Counted from the first letter of the stretch, positions 17,409 through 26,427 are shown. The stretch: 64,000 nt of DNA from UBA4742 sp037138595 (GCA_037138595.1 JBAXIB010000012.1:31844-95843); one strand, 5' to 3'. Notes: generated by a model from the sequence alone, not told the origin. Numbers and translations: made by a program.

Positions 17409-18688
17409 AGGTGTGCGTCGTAGGTTCGGGCGGTCGTGAACATGCGATTGCTCACGTGCTCCGACGCACATCGGATGTTGTCGTTACGCCTGGGAACCCG
17501 GGCATACCCGGGTCGGTCGCGACTCCCCCCGAGGCGATCGACGCCGACCTTTTCGTGATTGGACCAGAAGTCCCCTTGGTGGACGGATTGGCCGACCGTC
17601 TGCGAGCCCAAGGCAAGTTGGTATTCGGTCCCGGCGCAGACGGGGCGCGCCTCGAAGGCTCGAAGGCATGGATGAAGCAGGTGTTAGTCGACGCAGCTGT
17701 GCCTACTGCCCGATATGGCACCTTCGATGATGTGGCTTCGGCTCAGGACTATCTCGAAACGCTTGATGGGTTGTACGTGGTGAAAACCGACGGTTTGGCT
17801 GCGGGCAAAGGCGTGACCGTGACCGAGTCGATTGACGAGGCTCGCGAGGTTGTGAGCAGTTTTTTGTCCGGTTCCGCATTTGGTGATGCGGGACGCCGCG
17901 TTGTCATCGAAGAAGGCCTCACAGGGCCCGAGCTTTCGGTGTTGGCAATTTGTGATGGAAAGCGCGCCGTTGCGCTGGCACCGGCGCAAGACTTCAAACG
18001 ATTATTGGCGGGTGATAGTGGACCGAATACGGGCGGAATGGGTGCCTATTCACCGGTGCCCATTGCCGGACAAGAGTTGTTGGCTTTGGTGATGGATCAA
18101 GCGGTGAACCCGACGATTTCGGCGCTGCAATCGCGCGGGATTGATTTTCGCGGGGTGCTGTATGCCGGTTTGATGCTGACCCCTGATGGTCCCAAAGTCA
18201 TCGAGTACAACATCCGCTTCGGAGACCCTGAAGCTCAAGTGGTCTTGCCGCGATTGTCGAGCGACTTGGCTGAACTGCTCGCCGAGGCCGCGTCGGGATC
18301 GCTTCGTAGCGAACCGGAATTTGTCAGCGATGCCGCGGTCACGGTTGTTTGCGCCACCGATGGCTATCCCCATTCACCGCGTCTTGGGGACGCGATTGGT
18401 GGACTGGACGAAGCCCGTGCGGTCGAAGGCGTCACCGTTTTTTGTGCGGGCGTCTCAGCTGGAGACGACGACCGATTGCGGACTGCAGGTGGCCGTGTGC
18501 TTGATGTGACCGGAATGGGGCCAGATATTGCGACGGCGCGCGATCGTGCCTATGAGGCTGTCGCGTGTTTGCACTGGCGCGGGATGCAGGTCCGATCCGA
18601 TATTGCCGAAGTCGCGGCTCAAGGTCCGCGAGCCAGTTCGAGTGGCAGTTCGAACTTGACAGCAACCGTCAGCGACTTGCCATCATGA
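17405..18688 (+). CDS. purD: Phosphoribosylamine-glycine ligase (GARS)
   Basis: 427 residues, ATP-grasp enzyme beginning MKVCVVGSGGREHAIAHVL, the typical PurD N-terminus. KTDGLAAGKGV, GPELSVLAICDG, NTGGMGAYSP and EYNIRFGDPEAQVVLPRL are the ATP-grasp and metal-binding blocks. It joins phosphoribosylamine and glycine with ATP to make GAR, step 2 of purine synthesis. It starts inside the purA stop codon (ATGA). The stop codon lies within a perfect 20-base palindrome (18676-18695). The purE gene follows after about 60 bases. Confidence 0.97.
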   Translation: MKVCVVGSGGREHAIAHVLRRTSDVVVTPGNPGIPGSVATPPEAIDADLFVIGPEVPLVDGLADRLRAQGKLVFGPGADGARLEGSKAWMKQVLVDAAVPTARYGTFDDVASAQDYLETLDGLYVVKTDGLAAGKGVTVTESIDEAREVVSSFLSGSAFGDAGRRVVIEEGLTGPELSVLAICDGKRAVALAPAQDFKRLLAGDSGPNTGGMGAYSPVPIAGQELLALVMDQAVNPTISALQSRGIDFRGVLYAGLMLTPDGPKVIEYNIRFGDPEAQVVLPRLSSDLAELLAEAASGSLRSEPEFVSDAAVTVVCATDGYPHSPRLGDAIGGLDEARAVEGVTVFCAGVSAGDDDRLRTAGGRVLDVTGMGPDIATARDRAYEAVACLHWRGMQVRSDIAEVAAQGPRASSSGSSNLTATVSDLPS

Positions 18689-18695
18689 TGGCAAG
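18676..18695. repeat. Perfect 20-bp palindrome across the purD stop codon
   Basis: CTTGCCATCATGATGGCAAG is identical to its own reverse complement and contains the purD TGA. As RNA it would form at most an 8-bp stem with a 4-base loop. It is not followed by a T-run, so it is not a canonical terminator. It could be a processing or attenuation hairpin or a binding site for a dimeric regulator acting on purE. Confidence 0.8.
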
Positions 18696-18749
18696 ATTTC
18701 AGTTGCGTGCATGCTGGTGTTCTGACCCATGCCAACAAGGAGGGCAACA

Positions 18750-19199
18750 ATGAAGGTCGGCATCCTGATGGGTTCGACGAGTGATACCGAAAAGATGCGA
18801 CCGGCAGGCGACACGCTTGCGGCATTTGGCATCGAGGTGGATGTGCGCGTGTTGTCCGCGCATCGAAATCCGGCTGAGGTTGTCGAATTGGTGCGCACTG
18901 CCCGCGAGAACGGCTATGTCGCCTTTATATGCGGAGCAGGCATGGCGGCTCACCTCGCTGGAGTGGTGGCGGCCCATACGACGCTTCCGGTGGTAGGCGT
19001 TCCGCTGTCGGGCGGTGCACTTAATGGAGTCGACGCGTTGTATTCAACGGTGCAAATGCCCAAGGGGATTCCCGTCGCGACGGTGGCGATCGACGGGGCA
19101 CTCAACGCCGCACTATTGGTCATCGAGATGTTGGCTATTAGCGACGAGTCACTTGCATCCAAGCTGAGCGAGGACCGGGTTCGCCGTTCGGCGAGTTAG
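18750..19199 (+). CDS. purE: N5-carboxyaminoimidazole ribonucleotide mutase
   Basis: 149 residues from the ATG at 18750, chosen because AAGGAGGG (18737-18744) is perfectly spaced; an ATG 21 bases upstream lies before this ribosome site. The protein opens MKVGILMGSTSD and has SAHRNP, ICGAGMAAHLAGVVAAHTTL and ALNGVDALYSTVQMP, matching class I PurE. The usual GAAHLPGM appears as GMAAHLAGV. PurE shifts the carboxyl group of N5-CAIR to CAIR. PurK, which makes N5-CAIR, is not in the window. The downstream neighbour is on the opposite strand and ends 13 bases away. Confidence 0.95.
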   Translation: MKVGILMGSTSDTEKMRPAGDTLAAFGIEVDVRVLSAHRNPAEVVELVRTARENGYVAFICGAGMAAHLAGVVAAHTTLPVVGVPLSGGALNGVDALYSTVQMPKGIPVATVAIDGALNAALLVIEMLAISDESLASKLSEDRVRRSAS

Positions 19200-19212
19200 T
19201 CCGACCAATCGG

Positions 19213-19617
19213 TCAGAATCGCGTGCGATCGCCGTGATCGCCTTGGTCGTTGTTTGGATCTTCGATCCAATCAAACGGGTCACCTTCGTTTGCGTCAGCC
19301 TCAACCAAAAATGGCTCCGAGAACACCCGATCGAGTTCGTCGGCGACGCTTTGCTGCTGCGCAGGCTCTGGCTCGTCAATCACCTGTCGCTGCTCAAGCC
19401 ACGCGTCATGGCGGGCTTTGATGTGTTTTTTTGACAATCGTGGTGAGCGACCGGTCGCGGATCGCACGCCCGACGCCGCTAATGCGCAGTCCAGGCAAAA
19501 CGGGATCTTGTCGGGCCCGAATGGATAGATCAGGCATTCGCCACAGAAGTCGTCTCCGCATGTTCGGCAAACGTCAATGGCCAAGTTGAATTGGTGCTTG
19601 GCGCAACCATCAGTCAT
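19213..19617 (-). CDS. Small zinc-binding (B-box-like) protein, hypothetical
   Basis: 134 residues from the ATG at 19617, preceded by GAGGA. The longer reading from 19881 would cross the purB start and is rejected. Residues 4-55 hold an ordered Cys/His set: CAKH, CRTCG, FCGEC and FCLDC, spacing typical of B-box-type zinc fingers found at the N-terminus of many actinobacterial proteins. The rest is polar and acidic (EPEPAQQQ, EADANEGDPFDW, DQGDHGDR), likely disordered, with no TM segment. Function unknown. It lies between purE and purB on the opposite strand, so it splits the purine cluster. A role as a protein-interaction adapter is a guess. Confidence 0.65.
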   Translation of the reverse strand: MTDGCAKHQFNLAIDVCRTCGDDFCGECLIYPFGPDKIPFCLDCALAASGVRSATGRSPRLSKKHIKARHDAWLEQRQVIDEPEPAQQQSVADELDRVFSEPFLVEADANEGDPFDWIEDPNNDQGDHGDRTRF

Positions 19618-19816
19618 GGTTCGATTCCTCGTCCGTTTGCTGGCGCGGTGCAAGAGATGTACCGGTCCGATCTTCGGCAAGTTGATGTCGCCCGTTATCA
19701 TCAAGGGTTGATGCATCGGCCGAGAACTCGCGAAATTGAGGGTTTCTGGCAGAATGTCGCTTGACCACAACTCGCCTCCCATCTCAAGGGCTTGGCCGAG
19801 CATCTGATCCCAAGAA

Positions 19817-21256
19817 ATGGACTTGGCCGTGAAACCCGATATCCCGAACGTACTCGCTGATCGATATGCGAGTTCTGACATGGTTGCCCGTTGGTCACCG
19901 GCGGCGAAAGTGGTCCTTGAACGACAGTTGTGGGTTGCGGTCCTAAAGGCGCAGCGAGACCTTGGGGTTGAAGTCCCGATCGAAGCGATCGAGGCCTACG
20001 AGCGAGTTGTCGATCAAGTCGACCTCGAATCGATACAAGCGAGGGAGCGGGTCACTCTCCACGACGTAAAAGCCCGAATCGAAGAATTCTCGGCGCTGGC
20101 CGGGTACCAAGAGATTCACAAGGGAATGACTTCTCGAGATCTCACTGAAAACGTCGAACAGTTGCAAATTCGTTCGTCATTGGTGTTGATCCGATCACGG
20201 ATGGTTTCAACGTTGGCGCGAATCGCTGATCTGGCGGCGCAGTATTCCGACACGGTGATTACGGGTCGGACCCACAATGTCGCGGCTCAGGCGACAACCC
20301 TTGGGAAGCGCTTCGCGAATGCAGGCGAGGAGCTCTTGCAGGCGTATTTACGCGTCAACGAGTTAATCGAGCGCTATCCGCTGCGAGGATTGAAAGGTCC
20401 AGTCGGGACTCAGCAAGATCAGCTTGACCTCCTCGATGGTGACCTCGATCGCCTCGATCAACTTGAAACAGCACTTTGTCGTCATTTGGGTTTTGACTCC
20501 GTTGTCACCAACGTCGGGCAGGTCTATCCGCGCTCACTCGATCTTGACGTGGTTAGCGCATTGGCGCAGGCAGTCGCGGGACCGTCGAGTCTCGCGCTGA
20601 CCATTCGTCTCATGGCTGGGCACGAACTGGTCACCGAGGGTTTCCAACCAGGGCAGGTTGGATCATCGGCGATGCCGCACAAGATGAACACCAGGTCGTG
20701 TGAACGAATCAATGGGTTCGCGCTGATCCTTCGTGGGTATCTCACCATGGTGGCCGGACTTGCTGGTGATCAATGGAACGAAGGCGATGTGAGCTGCTCA
20801 GTCGTTCGGCGGGTCGCGCTGCCGGACGCATTCTTCGCCGCCGATGGGGTATTTGAGACGTTGCTTGCGGTGCTCGCTGAGTTCGGTGCCTACCCAGCAG
20901 TTATCAACCGCGAACTCAACCGGTACCTCCCGTTTTTGGCAACGACCAAGGTATTGATGGCTGCGGTCCGCGCTGGCGTCGGTCGAGAAACCGCGCACGG
21001 AGTCATAAAGCAACATGCGATCGCGGTCGCGTTGGCTCAACGAGAAGGCGGAGACGAGGGCAATGACTTGATCGAACGGTTAGCTGCTGACGGGCGGCTT
21101 GGTTTGAGCCTCGACGACCTGACTGCGATGGTGGCAAGCCCCATCGACTTCGTCGGCGCTGCGCCGCGTCAGGTCGCGACGTTCGTTGCTCAGGTTGAAG
21201 GCATCGTGGCGGAGTATCCCGACGCGATGGCCTATGAACCAACTCCCATTTTGTGA
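19817..21256 (+). CDS. purB: Adenylosuccinate lyase
   Basis: About 479 residues. Either the ATG at 19817 or the GTG at 19829 starts it; homologs usually begin close to PNVLADRYAS, which fits both. The fumarase-superfamily signature GSSAMPHKMNTRSCERI is present, with TGRTHNVAAQATT and QVYPRSLDLDV. PurB performs two eliminations of fumarate, from SAICAR and from adenylosuccinate. It serves both the IMP pathway and, with PurA, AMP synthesis. The stop overlaps the GTG of the next gene (GTGA). Upstream, 19618-19816 holds no clear Shine-Dalgarno; a TTGACC at about 19760 may be part of a promoter. Confidence 0.95.
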   Translation: MDLAVKPDIPNVLADRYASSDMVARWSPAAKVVLERQLWVAVLKAQRDLGVEVPIEAIEAYERVVDQVDLESIQARERVTLHDVKARIEEFSALAGYQEIHKGMTSRDLTENVEQLQIRSSLVLIRSRMVSTLARIADLAAQYSDTVITGRTHNVAAQATTLGKRFANAGEELLQAYLRVNELIERYPLRGLKGPVGTQQDQLDLLDGDLDRLDQLETALCRHLGFDSVVTNVGQVYPRSLDLDVVSALAQAVAGPSSLALTIRLMAGHELVTEGFQPGQVGSSAMPHKMNTRSCERINGFALILRGYLTMVAGLAGDQWNEGDVSCSVVRRVALPDAFFAADGVFETLLAVLAEFGAYPAVINRELNRYLPFLATTKVLMAAVRAGVGRETAHGVIKQHAIAVALAQREGGDEGNDLIERLAADGRLGLSLDDLTAMVASPIDFVGAAPRQVATFVAQVEGIVAEYPDAMAYEPTPIL

Positions 21257-22218
21257 ACGGGGGCGCGTCAGTGAGTTCTCTGAAGGTGGCCTATGCCGAC
21301 TTCTGGCCCGGCTTCGACGTTCGAACGAGTGACTTTTTTACGTCGATGCCCGACGGAATTCGGTTGAGCGATGACGTTAAGCACGCTGATGTGGTGGTGC
21401 ACTCAACGTTTGGGCATAGGCATGAATCAGCTCAGGGTATCCGTGTGGGCATTTCGTTGGAGCCGGTTGATTATCCACTCAGACCGCACTTCACGATCGA
21501 CTGGCGTCTTACCGGAAATTCGCGTCATCTGCGATGGATCCCGGGACCGGCACGCACGGTTCCTGATCTGGTGAACGATCTCGCGGTGATTCGACCGCTA
21601 GCAAGTCGGAAGTTTTGTTCGTATGTGTATTCCCATGACATATCTGGATTTCGAAATGGGTTTTTCGACTTGTTGGATGCGCGACGGTCGGTTGATTCGT
21701 TGGGAGGGGTTCGGCACAACCACGACGATCCAGATTTAGGTCCTCGCCGCGGCGCAGATTTTCGGCCGTCAAAAATCGCAGTCTTGAACAAGTACCGATT
21801 TACTATCGCGTTTGAAAACAGTGAACTGCCCGGCTATACGACTGAGAAAATCATCGATGCTTTTCAGGCTGACACCATTCCGATCTATTGGGGCAATCCA
21901 TGTGTCGACCTTGATTTCGACCCGGCGAGTTTTATTTCGTTTTACGAACACGGCAGCATGTCGGCGTTGGCTGATCATGTGGTGGCTGTCGACAACGACC
22001 CCGGTCTCTACGAAACATATCGAGTGGCGAATCCATTTCGCACTGGCGCTATGAGCGCGCGCGAAACTGAAGCTGGAGCGCAGTTGAAAGCGTTTTTGCG
22101 CCAAGTCACGGATTTCGAAATGTTCGAGTCTTCATCGAGCCGATTGCGTCGGCGGGTCAAGTCGTTCGGTCAACGCAAGATTGGCCGGCTTACAGCAACA
22201 AGGAGCGTCAGTGAGTAG
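21253..22218 (+). CDS. GT10 (alpha-1,3-fucosyltransferase-like) glycosyltransferase
   Basis: 321 residues from the GTG that overlaps the purB stop; a second GTG at 21271 behind a GGGGG stretch is an alternative. The C-terminal half has the GT10 donor-binding block: KYRFTIAFENS (180-190), GYTTEKIIDAF (194-204) and TIPIYWGNP (208-216), as in bacterial and animal alpha-1,3-fucosyltransferases. The segment before it (SRKFCSYVYSHDISGFRNGFFDLL) is also typical. There is no signal peptide or TM helix, so the enzyme is cytosolic or peripheral. Expected donor is GDP-fucose or a related GDP-sugar; acceptor unknown. It is sandwiched between purB and purC with overlaps at both ends, so it is expressed with purine genes. 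Confidence 0.8.
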   Translation: MNGGASVSSLKVAYADFWPGFDVRTSDFFTSMPDGIRLSDDVKHADVVVHSTFGHRHESAQGIRVGISLEPVDYPLRPHFTIDWRLTGNSRHLRWIPGPARTVPDLVNDLAVIRPLASRKFCSYVYSHDISGFRNGFFDLLDARRSVDSLGGVRHNHDDPDLGPRRGADFRPSKIAVLNKYRFTIAFENSELPGYTTEKIIDAFQADTIPIYWGNPCVDLDFDPASFISFYEHGSMSALADHVVAVDNDPGLYETYRVANPFRTGAMSARETEAGAQLKAFLRQVTDFEMFESSSSRLRRRVKSFGQRKIGRLTATRSVSE

Positions 22219-23104
22219 CGAAGTCGAATTGCCCCATGTGTATTCAGGGAAAGTCCGCGACATGTATGACGCCGGTGACGGTCGGTTGTTGCTTGTGACT
22301 TCAGATCGGATATCTGCATTCGATGTCGTCATGGGCGAACCAGTCCCCGATAAGGGGCGAGTCCTCACCGCGATGGCGGCGTTTTGGTTCGAACATCTTG
22401 AAACCGTTGTCGGAAACCACCTGCTTTCAACTGACCTGGCTGACATGCCTCACGGTGCCCAAAATCCTGAGCTTGCTGGTCGCGTGATGTTGGTGAGAAA
22501 AGCCGAGATGCTTCCGGTCGAGTGCATCGTTCGTGGATACATCACGGGTTCAGCCTGGAAGGAATACCAAAACCACTCCACCATGCACGGCACCCCTATG
22601 CCTGCTGGTCTCGTCGAATCGGACCAGTTGCCCGAGCCAGTGTTTACCCCTTCGACCAAGGCGGCAATTGGCGACCATGACGAAAACATTTCGTTCCAGC
22701 AGGCAGCCGATTTGATTGGTGGCGAACTCGCCGAAAAAGCACGATCTGTCTCCCTCGAGTTGTACCGACGCGGCGCCGAGTGGGCTCGTCAACGTGGCAT
22801 CTTGATTGCCGACACCAAATTTGAACTCGGGCTGATCGACGGCGAATTGGTCGTCGCTGACGAACTCCTGACCCCGGATTCGTCTCGGTTTTGGCCCGCC
22901 GATGCCTGGCACCCCGGATCGACCCCACCGTCGTTCGACAAGCAGCCGCTTCGGGATCTGCTCGAGACCCTGGACTGGAATAAGCAACCTCCGGCGCCGC
23001 CGCTTCCGCCTGAAGTCGTCGCCGCGACTCGATCTCGCTATGTGGATGCCTATGAACGAATTACTGGCCGGGACTTCTCGACCTGGCCCGGCGTCGCATC
23101 CTGA
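22211..23104 (+). CDS. purC: Phosphoribosylaminoimidazole-succinocarboxamide synthase (SAICAR synthetase)
   Basis: 297 residues from the GTG at 22211, supported by AAGGAG five bases upstream; the first 8 bases overlap the GT10 stop. Family blocks: YSGKVRDMYD, RISAFDVVMGEPVPDKG, VECIVRGYITGSAWKEY, EVFTPSTKA-like PVFTPSTKAAIGDHD and DTKFELG. PurC joins Asp to CAIR using ATP. The longer, roughly 300-residue form without extra domains is normal in actinobacteria. It is followed 34 bases later by purS. Confidence 0.96.
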   Translation: MSSEVELPHVYSGKVRDMYDAGDGRLLLVTSDRISAFDVVMGEPVPDKGRVLTAMAAFWFEHLETVVGNHLLSTDLADMPHGAQNPELAGRVMLVRKAEMLPVECIVRGYITGSAWKEYQNHSTMHGTPMPAGLVESDQLPEPVFTPSTKAAIGDHDENISFQQAADLIGGELAEKARSVSLELYRRGAEWARQRGILIADTKFELGLIDGELVVADELLTPDSSRFWPADAWHPGSTPPSFDKQPLRDLLETLDWNKQPPAPPLPPEVVAATRSRYVDAYERITGRDFSTWPGVAS

Positions 23105-23138
23105 CCACTGACCCCGCTGGGTGTGCGACGATAGGAGC

Positions 23139-23405
23139 ATGATTTTTTCGGTTCATGTTGACGTGCAGTTGCGTGCAGGTATCGCGGACCCCCAAGGAGC
23201 GACGATCGAGCGTTCGTTACCGACCTTGGGATTCGACGGAGTCGATGGGGTTCGGGTTGGCAAGAGCATCCGGTTTGAGGTCGACGCGACTGACGAACAA
23301 ACCGCTCGCGCCCGAGTCGAAGACCTCTGCGACCGTTTTCTTGCGAATCCGGTTATCGAAGAATCGGTTATCACTATCCGTGCAGAAACCCGAGCTTCGA
23401 CGTGA
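23139..23405 (+). CDS. purS: FGAM synthase subunit PurS
   Basis: 88 residues from the ATG at 23139. The small PurS fold is recognisable from FSVHVDVQLRAGIADPQGAT, LGFDGVDGVRVGKSI and the C-terminal NPVIEESVI. PurS bridges PurL and PurQ and is needed in organisms with the small form of PurL, as here. AGGAG stands only one base before the ATG, too close for a normal Shine-Dalgarno. The stop overlaps the purQ GTG (GTGA). Confidence 0.93.
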   Translation: MIFSVHVDVQLRAGIADPQGATIERSLPTLGFDGVDGVRVGKSIRFEVDATDEQTARARVEDLCDRFLANPVIEESVITIRAETRAST

Positions 23406-24076
23406 GCCCTCGGGTGGGTGTGGTGCTCTTCCCGGGTTCGAACTGCGAGCAAGATGCGATTGAGGCAATCACCGATCTGGGTGGATCGGCCGAAGTGCTC
23501 TGGCATGGTGATGCGACGGTGCGCGATGTTGATGCCGTCATCGTCCCCGGCGGGTTCGCTCATGGTGACGCGCTTCGGCCCGGAGCGATTGCGCGGTTTT
23601 CTCCGGTCATGGGTGCCATTGGCGAATTCGCGTTGGCCGGCGGACCGGTTGTTGGCATCTGTAATGGTTTTCAGGTGTTGACCGAAGCGGGCTTGTTGCC
23701 GGGGGCGTTGCAAAAAAATCGCGGTCTGAAGTTCCTTTGCACCACTATCGAACTGCAGGTTGAGTCGGTTCGATCAGTGCTCACAAAGAGCGCGCACATC
23801 GGTCAACGACTGCGCATTCCGATCAACCACTTCGAGGGTAATTACACCTGCAGCCCAGAAACGTTGGCTGAATTGCGTGGGGACGACCGAGTGGTGTTGC
23901 GCTATGTCGACAACCCAAATGGTTCGGTCGATGACATCGCAGGGATCTGTTCGGTCGGGCGAAATGTCGTCGGGCTTATGCCGCATCCTGAGCGCGCGGT
24001 CCATGATCTGCTCGGCAGTACTGACGGGGTGCCGCTGTTGCAGTCGCTCCTGTCGGCCGCGGCGATTCCTGCTTGA
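23402..24076 (+). CDS. purQ: FGAM synthase glutaminase subunit PurQ
   Basis: 224 residues from the GTG overlapping the purS stop. Class I glutamine amidotransferase: FPGSNCEQDA at the N-terminus, nucleophile Cys87 in GICNGFQVL, and His195/Glu197 in MPHPERAV complete the catalytic triad. PurQ releases ammonia from glutamine for PurL. Normal length. The gene ends 45 bases before purL, which has its own -10. Confidence 0.96.
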   Translation: MSPRVGVVLFPGSNCEQDAIEAITDLGGSAEVLWHGDATVRDVDAVIVPGGFAHGDALRPGAIARFSPVMGAIGEFALAGGPVVGICNGFQVLTEAGLLPGALQKNRGLKFLCTTIELQVESVRSVLTKSAHIGQRLRIPINHFEGNYTCSPETLAELRGDDRVVLRYVDNPNGSVDDIAGICSVGRNVVGLMPHPERAVHDLLGSTDGVPLLQSLLSAAAIPA

Positions 24077-24109
24077 TGCGGTCCGCTCACTGGGACTCGT
24101 GGCCTCGGG

Positions 24110-24115
24110 TAGCGT
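24110..24115 (+). promoter_or_regulatory. -10 element (TAGCGT) before purL
   Basis: TAGCGT, six bases, ATG at 24122. Suggests an internal promoter and a leaderless purL transcript although purQ lies just upstream. Confidence 0.5.
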
Positions 24116-24121
24116 CGAGCC

Positions 24122-26359
24122 ATGGCTGAACCCCTTCATCGAGCGCTCGGATTGACCGATACCGAGGCCGAAGATATCGATCGCATTCTCGACCGTGAGC
24201 CCAATCATCTCGAACTCGCGATGTACGCGGTGATGTGGTCCGAACACTGTTCGTATAAGTCGTCACGAGTTCATCTCAAACGACTGCCGACCGAGGGTGA
24301 ATGGGTGCTCGTCGGGCCCGGTGAGAACGCGGGCGTAGTCGATGTGGGTGATGGCATTGCGGCCGCGTTGCGGATTGAAAGCCACAATCATCCGTCGGCG
24401 ATTGAGCCCTATCAAGGTGCTGCCACCGGCGTCGGCGGAATCCTTCGTGACATTTTCACTATGGGTGCCCGACCGATTGCCATCATGGATCCGCTGCGAT
24501 TTGGTCCGCTCGACGATCCTCGCAGTCGTTGGATCGCCGAGGGCGTCATCAGCGGCGTGTCGGGCTACGGCAATTCGGTTGGCGTGCCAACTATTGGCGG
24601 CGAAACCGTATTCGACGAGACGTACGCCGAGAATCCCCTGGTCAACGTGTTATGTCTCGGAACGTTGCCCACTGATCGCTTGGTGCTCGGCGCCGCGACC
24701 GGCGTAGGAAACTTGGCTGTGTTGCTTGGGTCAAGCACCGGGCGGGACGGAATCGGCGGGGTGAGCGTGCTCGCCTCGGCTGGCTTTTCCGATGACGAAG
24801 CTGATGCGTCGAAACGACCAAGTGTTCAGGTTGGTGATCCCTACGAAGAAAAGCGGCTGATTGAGGCGTGTTTAGCGTTACTTGACGCCCGCTTAGTTGT
24901 TGGAATCCAAGACCTTGGCGGCGCTGGTTTGACGTGCGCGACGAGTGAGACAGCGTCTCGTGGCGGTATGGGAATGGATGTTGACGTCACGGCGATTCCC
25001 TTGCGCGAGCAGGGGATGGAGCCGTTCGAAACGATGACCAGTGAGAGCCAGGAGCGCATGTTGGCCATCGTCGAACCCGATGGTCTCGATGAAGTGCTGG
25101 CGATTTGTGCCAAGTGGGATGTGCGGGCCTCGGTTATCGGTCGGGTGACTCCCGGACCGGCCTCCGGCGACGAGAAAGGCGGACGCCTTCGTATTCTCGA
25201 TGGCTGGGACGGTCCGGTACTCGCCGACGTGCCCGCGGCATCGCTCCATGAAGACGCGCCGCTTTACGACCGGCCGATGCAAGCTCCCGCTGGTTGGGAT
25301 GAGACCAGCCGCACGCTTGGCGATGCGCCGATGCCAGAGTTTGAAGATGTGGCTAGCGACTTGCTCGACTTGCTGGCCGACACTTCGTGGGTGTGGTCGC
25401 AATATGACCATCAACTTTTTCTTAACACGGTGGAAGGACCGGGAGGCGACGCAGCGGTGCTGCGCTTAAAGCATCCGGTGACCGGTCAAGACACCGGGCG
25501 CGGCTTGGCATTGACCACCGACGGGAATCACCGCTGGTGCGCGGTCGACCCACGCCAAGGAACAGCTCTGACCGTCGCTGAATCAATGTTGAATCTGGCG
25601 TGTGTGGGGGCGCGGCCGCTGGCGGTCGTGAATTGCCTCAACTTCGGCAATCCGACCCATCCCGAGGTGATGTGGCAACTCTCAGAGGCAGTTGACGGCA
25701 TGGCACAAGCGTGCCGTGAGTTGGCTGCACCGGTCGTCGGGGGCAATGTGAGCCTCTATAACGAGTCAAAGGGCGAGGACATCGATCCCACGCCGGTCGT
25801 CGGCATGCTGGGGTTGATTGATCGCCTTGACCGTCGCCCGCCCGGGGTTGGTTTCATCGACGGTGGTCGATTGGTAGTGATCGGTGCCACCCAATCGGAG
25901 CTCGCGGGTTCGGCATGGGCGCGTCGCAAAGGCCATCGCGGTGGGAGTCTTCCGACACTTGACCTCGCCGTTCATCGCAACGTCGCCGAACTTGTTCGAT
26001 CTCTGGTCAATGACGGCATCATCGCCGGTATCCACGACATCGGCGCGGGCGGCCTTGGTTTGACCTTGGCCGAAATGGCTGTCCGATCAGGTCTCGGTTT
26101 TCAAGTGGCTCGGGTACACGATGGAGCCGAACTGTTTAGCGAGTCGCCGTCTCGGGTCGTGGTTTGTGTTGATCCTGAACAACTGCAAGCAGTGCTCGAC
26201 CAATGTGATGCCGCTGGCGTGCCGACGGCTCGAATCGGAGTAGCCGGCGGCGAGCGGCTTTCGGTCAAGGGACTGTTCGACATTGGGTTGGATGAGGCAA
26301 CGAACGCGTGGAGCGATCGAATTCCGTCGGCGTTGGGTGCGGGCACAACTCAAGGTTGA
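24122..26359 (+). CDS. purL: FGAM synthase large subunit PurL (small type)
   Basis: 745 residues, the short PurL that lacks the fused amidotransferase and needs PurS and PurQ, both encoded upstream. MWSEHCSYKSSR is the N-terminal catalytic block; RIESHNHPSAIEPYQGAATGVGGI, GGGETVFDETY-like TIGGETVFDETY and GIQDLGGAGLTCATSE follow, then the second half with VVGGNVSLYNES and GIHDIGAGGLGLTLAEM. It converts FGAR to FGAM with ATP and ammonia. Confidence 0.97.
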   Translation: MAEPLHRALGLTDTEAEDIDRILDREPNHLELAMYAVMWSEHCSYKSSRVHLKRLPTEGEWVLVGPGENAGVVDVGDGIAAALRIESHNHPSAIEPYQGAATGVGGILRDIFTMGARPIAIMDPLRFGPLDDPRSRWIAEGVISGVSGYGNSVGVPTIGGETVFDETYAENPLVNVLCLGTLPTDRLVLGAATGVGNLAVLLGSSTGRDGIGGVSVLASAGFSDDEADASKRPSVQVGDPYEEKRLIEACLALLDARLVVGIQDLGGAGLTCATSETASRGGMGMDVDVTAIPLREQGMEPFETMTSESQERMLAIVEPDGLDEVLAICAKWDVRASVIGRVTPGPASGDEKGGRLRILDGWDGPVLADVPAASLHEDAPLYDRPMQAPAGWDETSRTLGDAPMPEFEDVASDLLDLLADTSWVWSQYDHQLFLNTVEGPGGDAAVLRLKHPVTGQDTGRGLALTTDGNHRWCAVDPRQGTALTVAESMLNLACVGARPLAVVNCLNFGNPTHPEVMWQLSEAVDGMAQACRELAAPVVGGNVSLYNESKGEDIDPTPVVGMLGLIDRLDRRPPGVGFIDGGRLVVIGATQSELAGSAWARRKGHRGGSLPTLDLAVHRNVAELVRSLVNDGIIAGIHDIGAGGLGLTLAEMAVRSGLGFQVARVHDGAELFSESPSRVVVCVDPEQLQAVLDQCDAAGVPTARIGVAGGERLSVKGLFDIGLDEATNAWSDRIPSALGAGTTQG

Positions 26360-26415
26360 TTTCGTGAACCTTGGCGTAGGCAAACTGATGGGCTTGGGAC
26401 CGACGATGCGCGACC

Positions 26416-26421
26416 TAGACT
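26416..26421 (+). promoter_or_regulatory. -10 element (TAGACT) before purF
   Basis: TAGACT, six bases, GTG at 26428; no Shine-Dalgarno. Leaderless purF mRNA is likely. Confidence 0.5.
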
Positions 26422-26427
26422 GACGGC

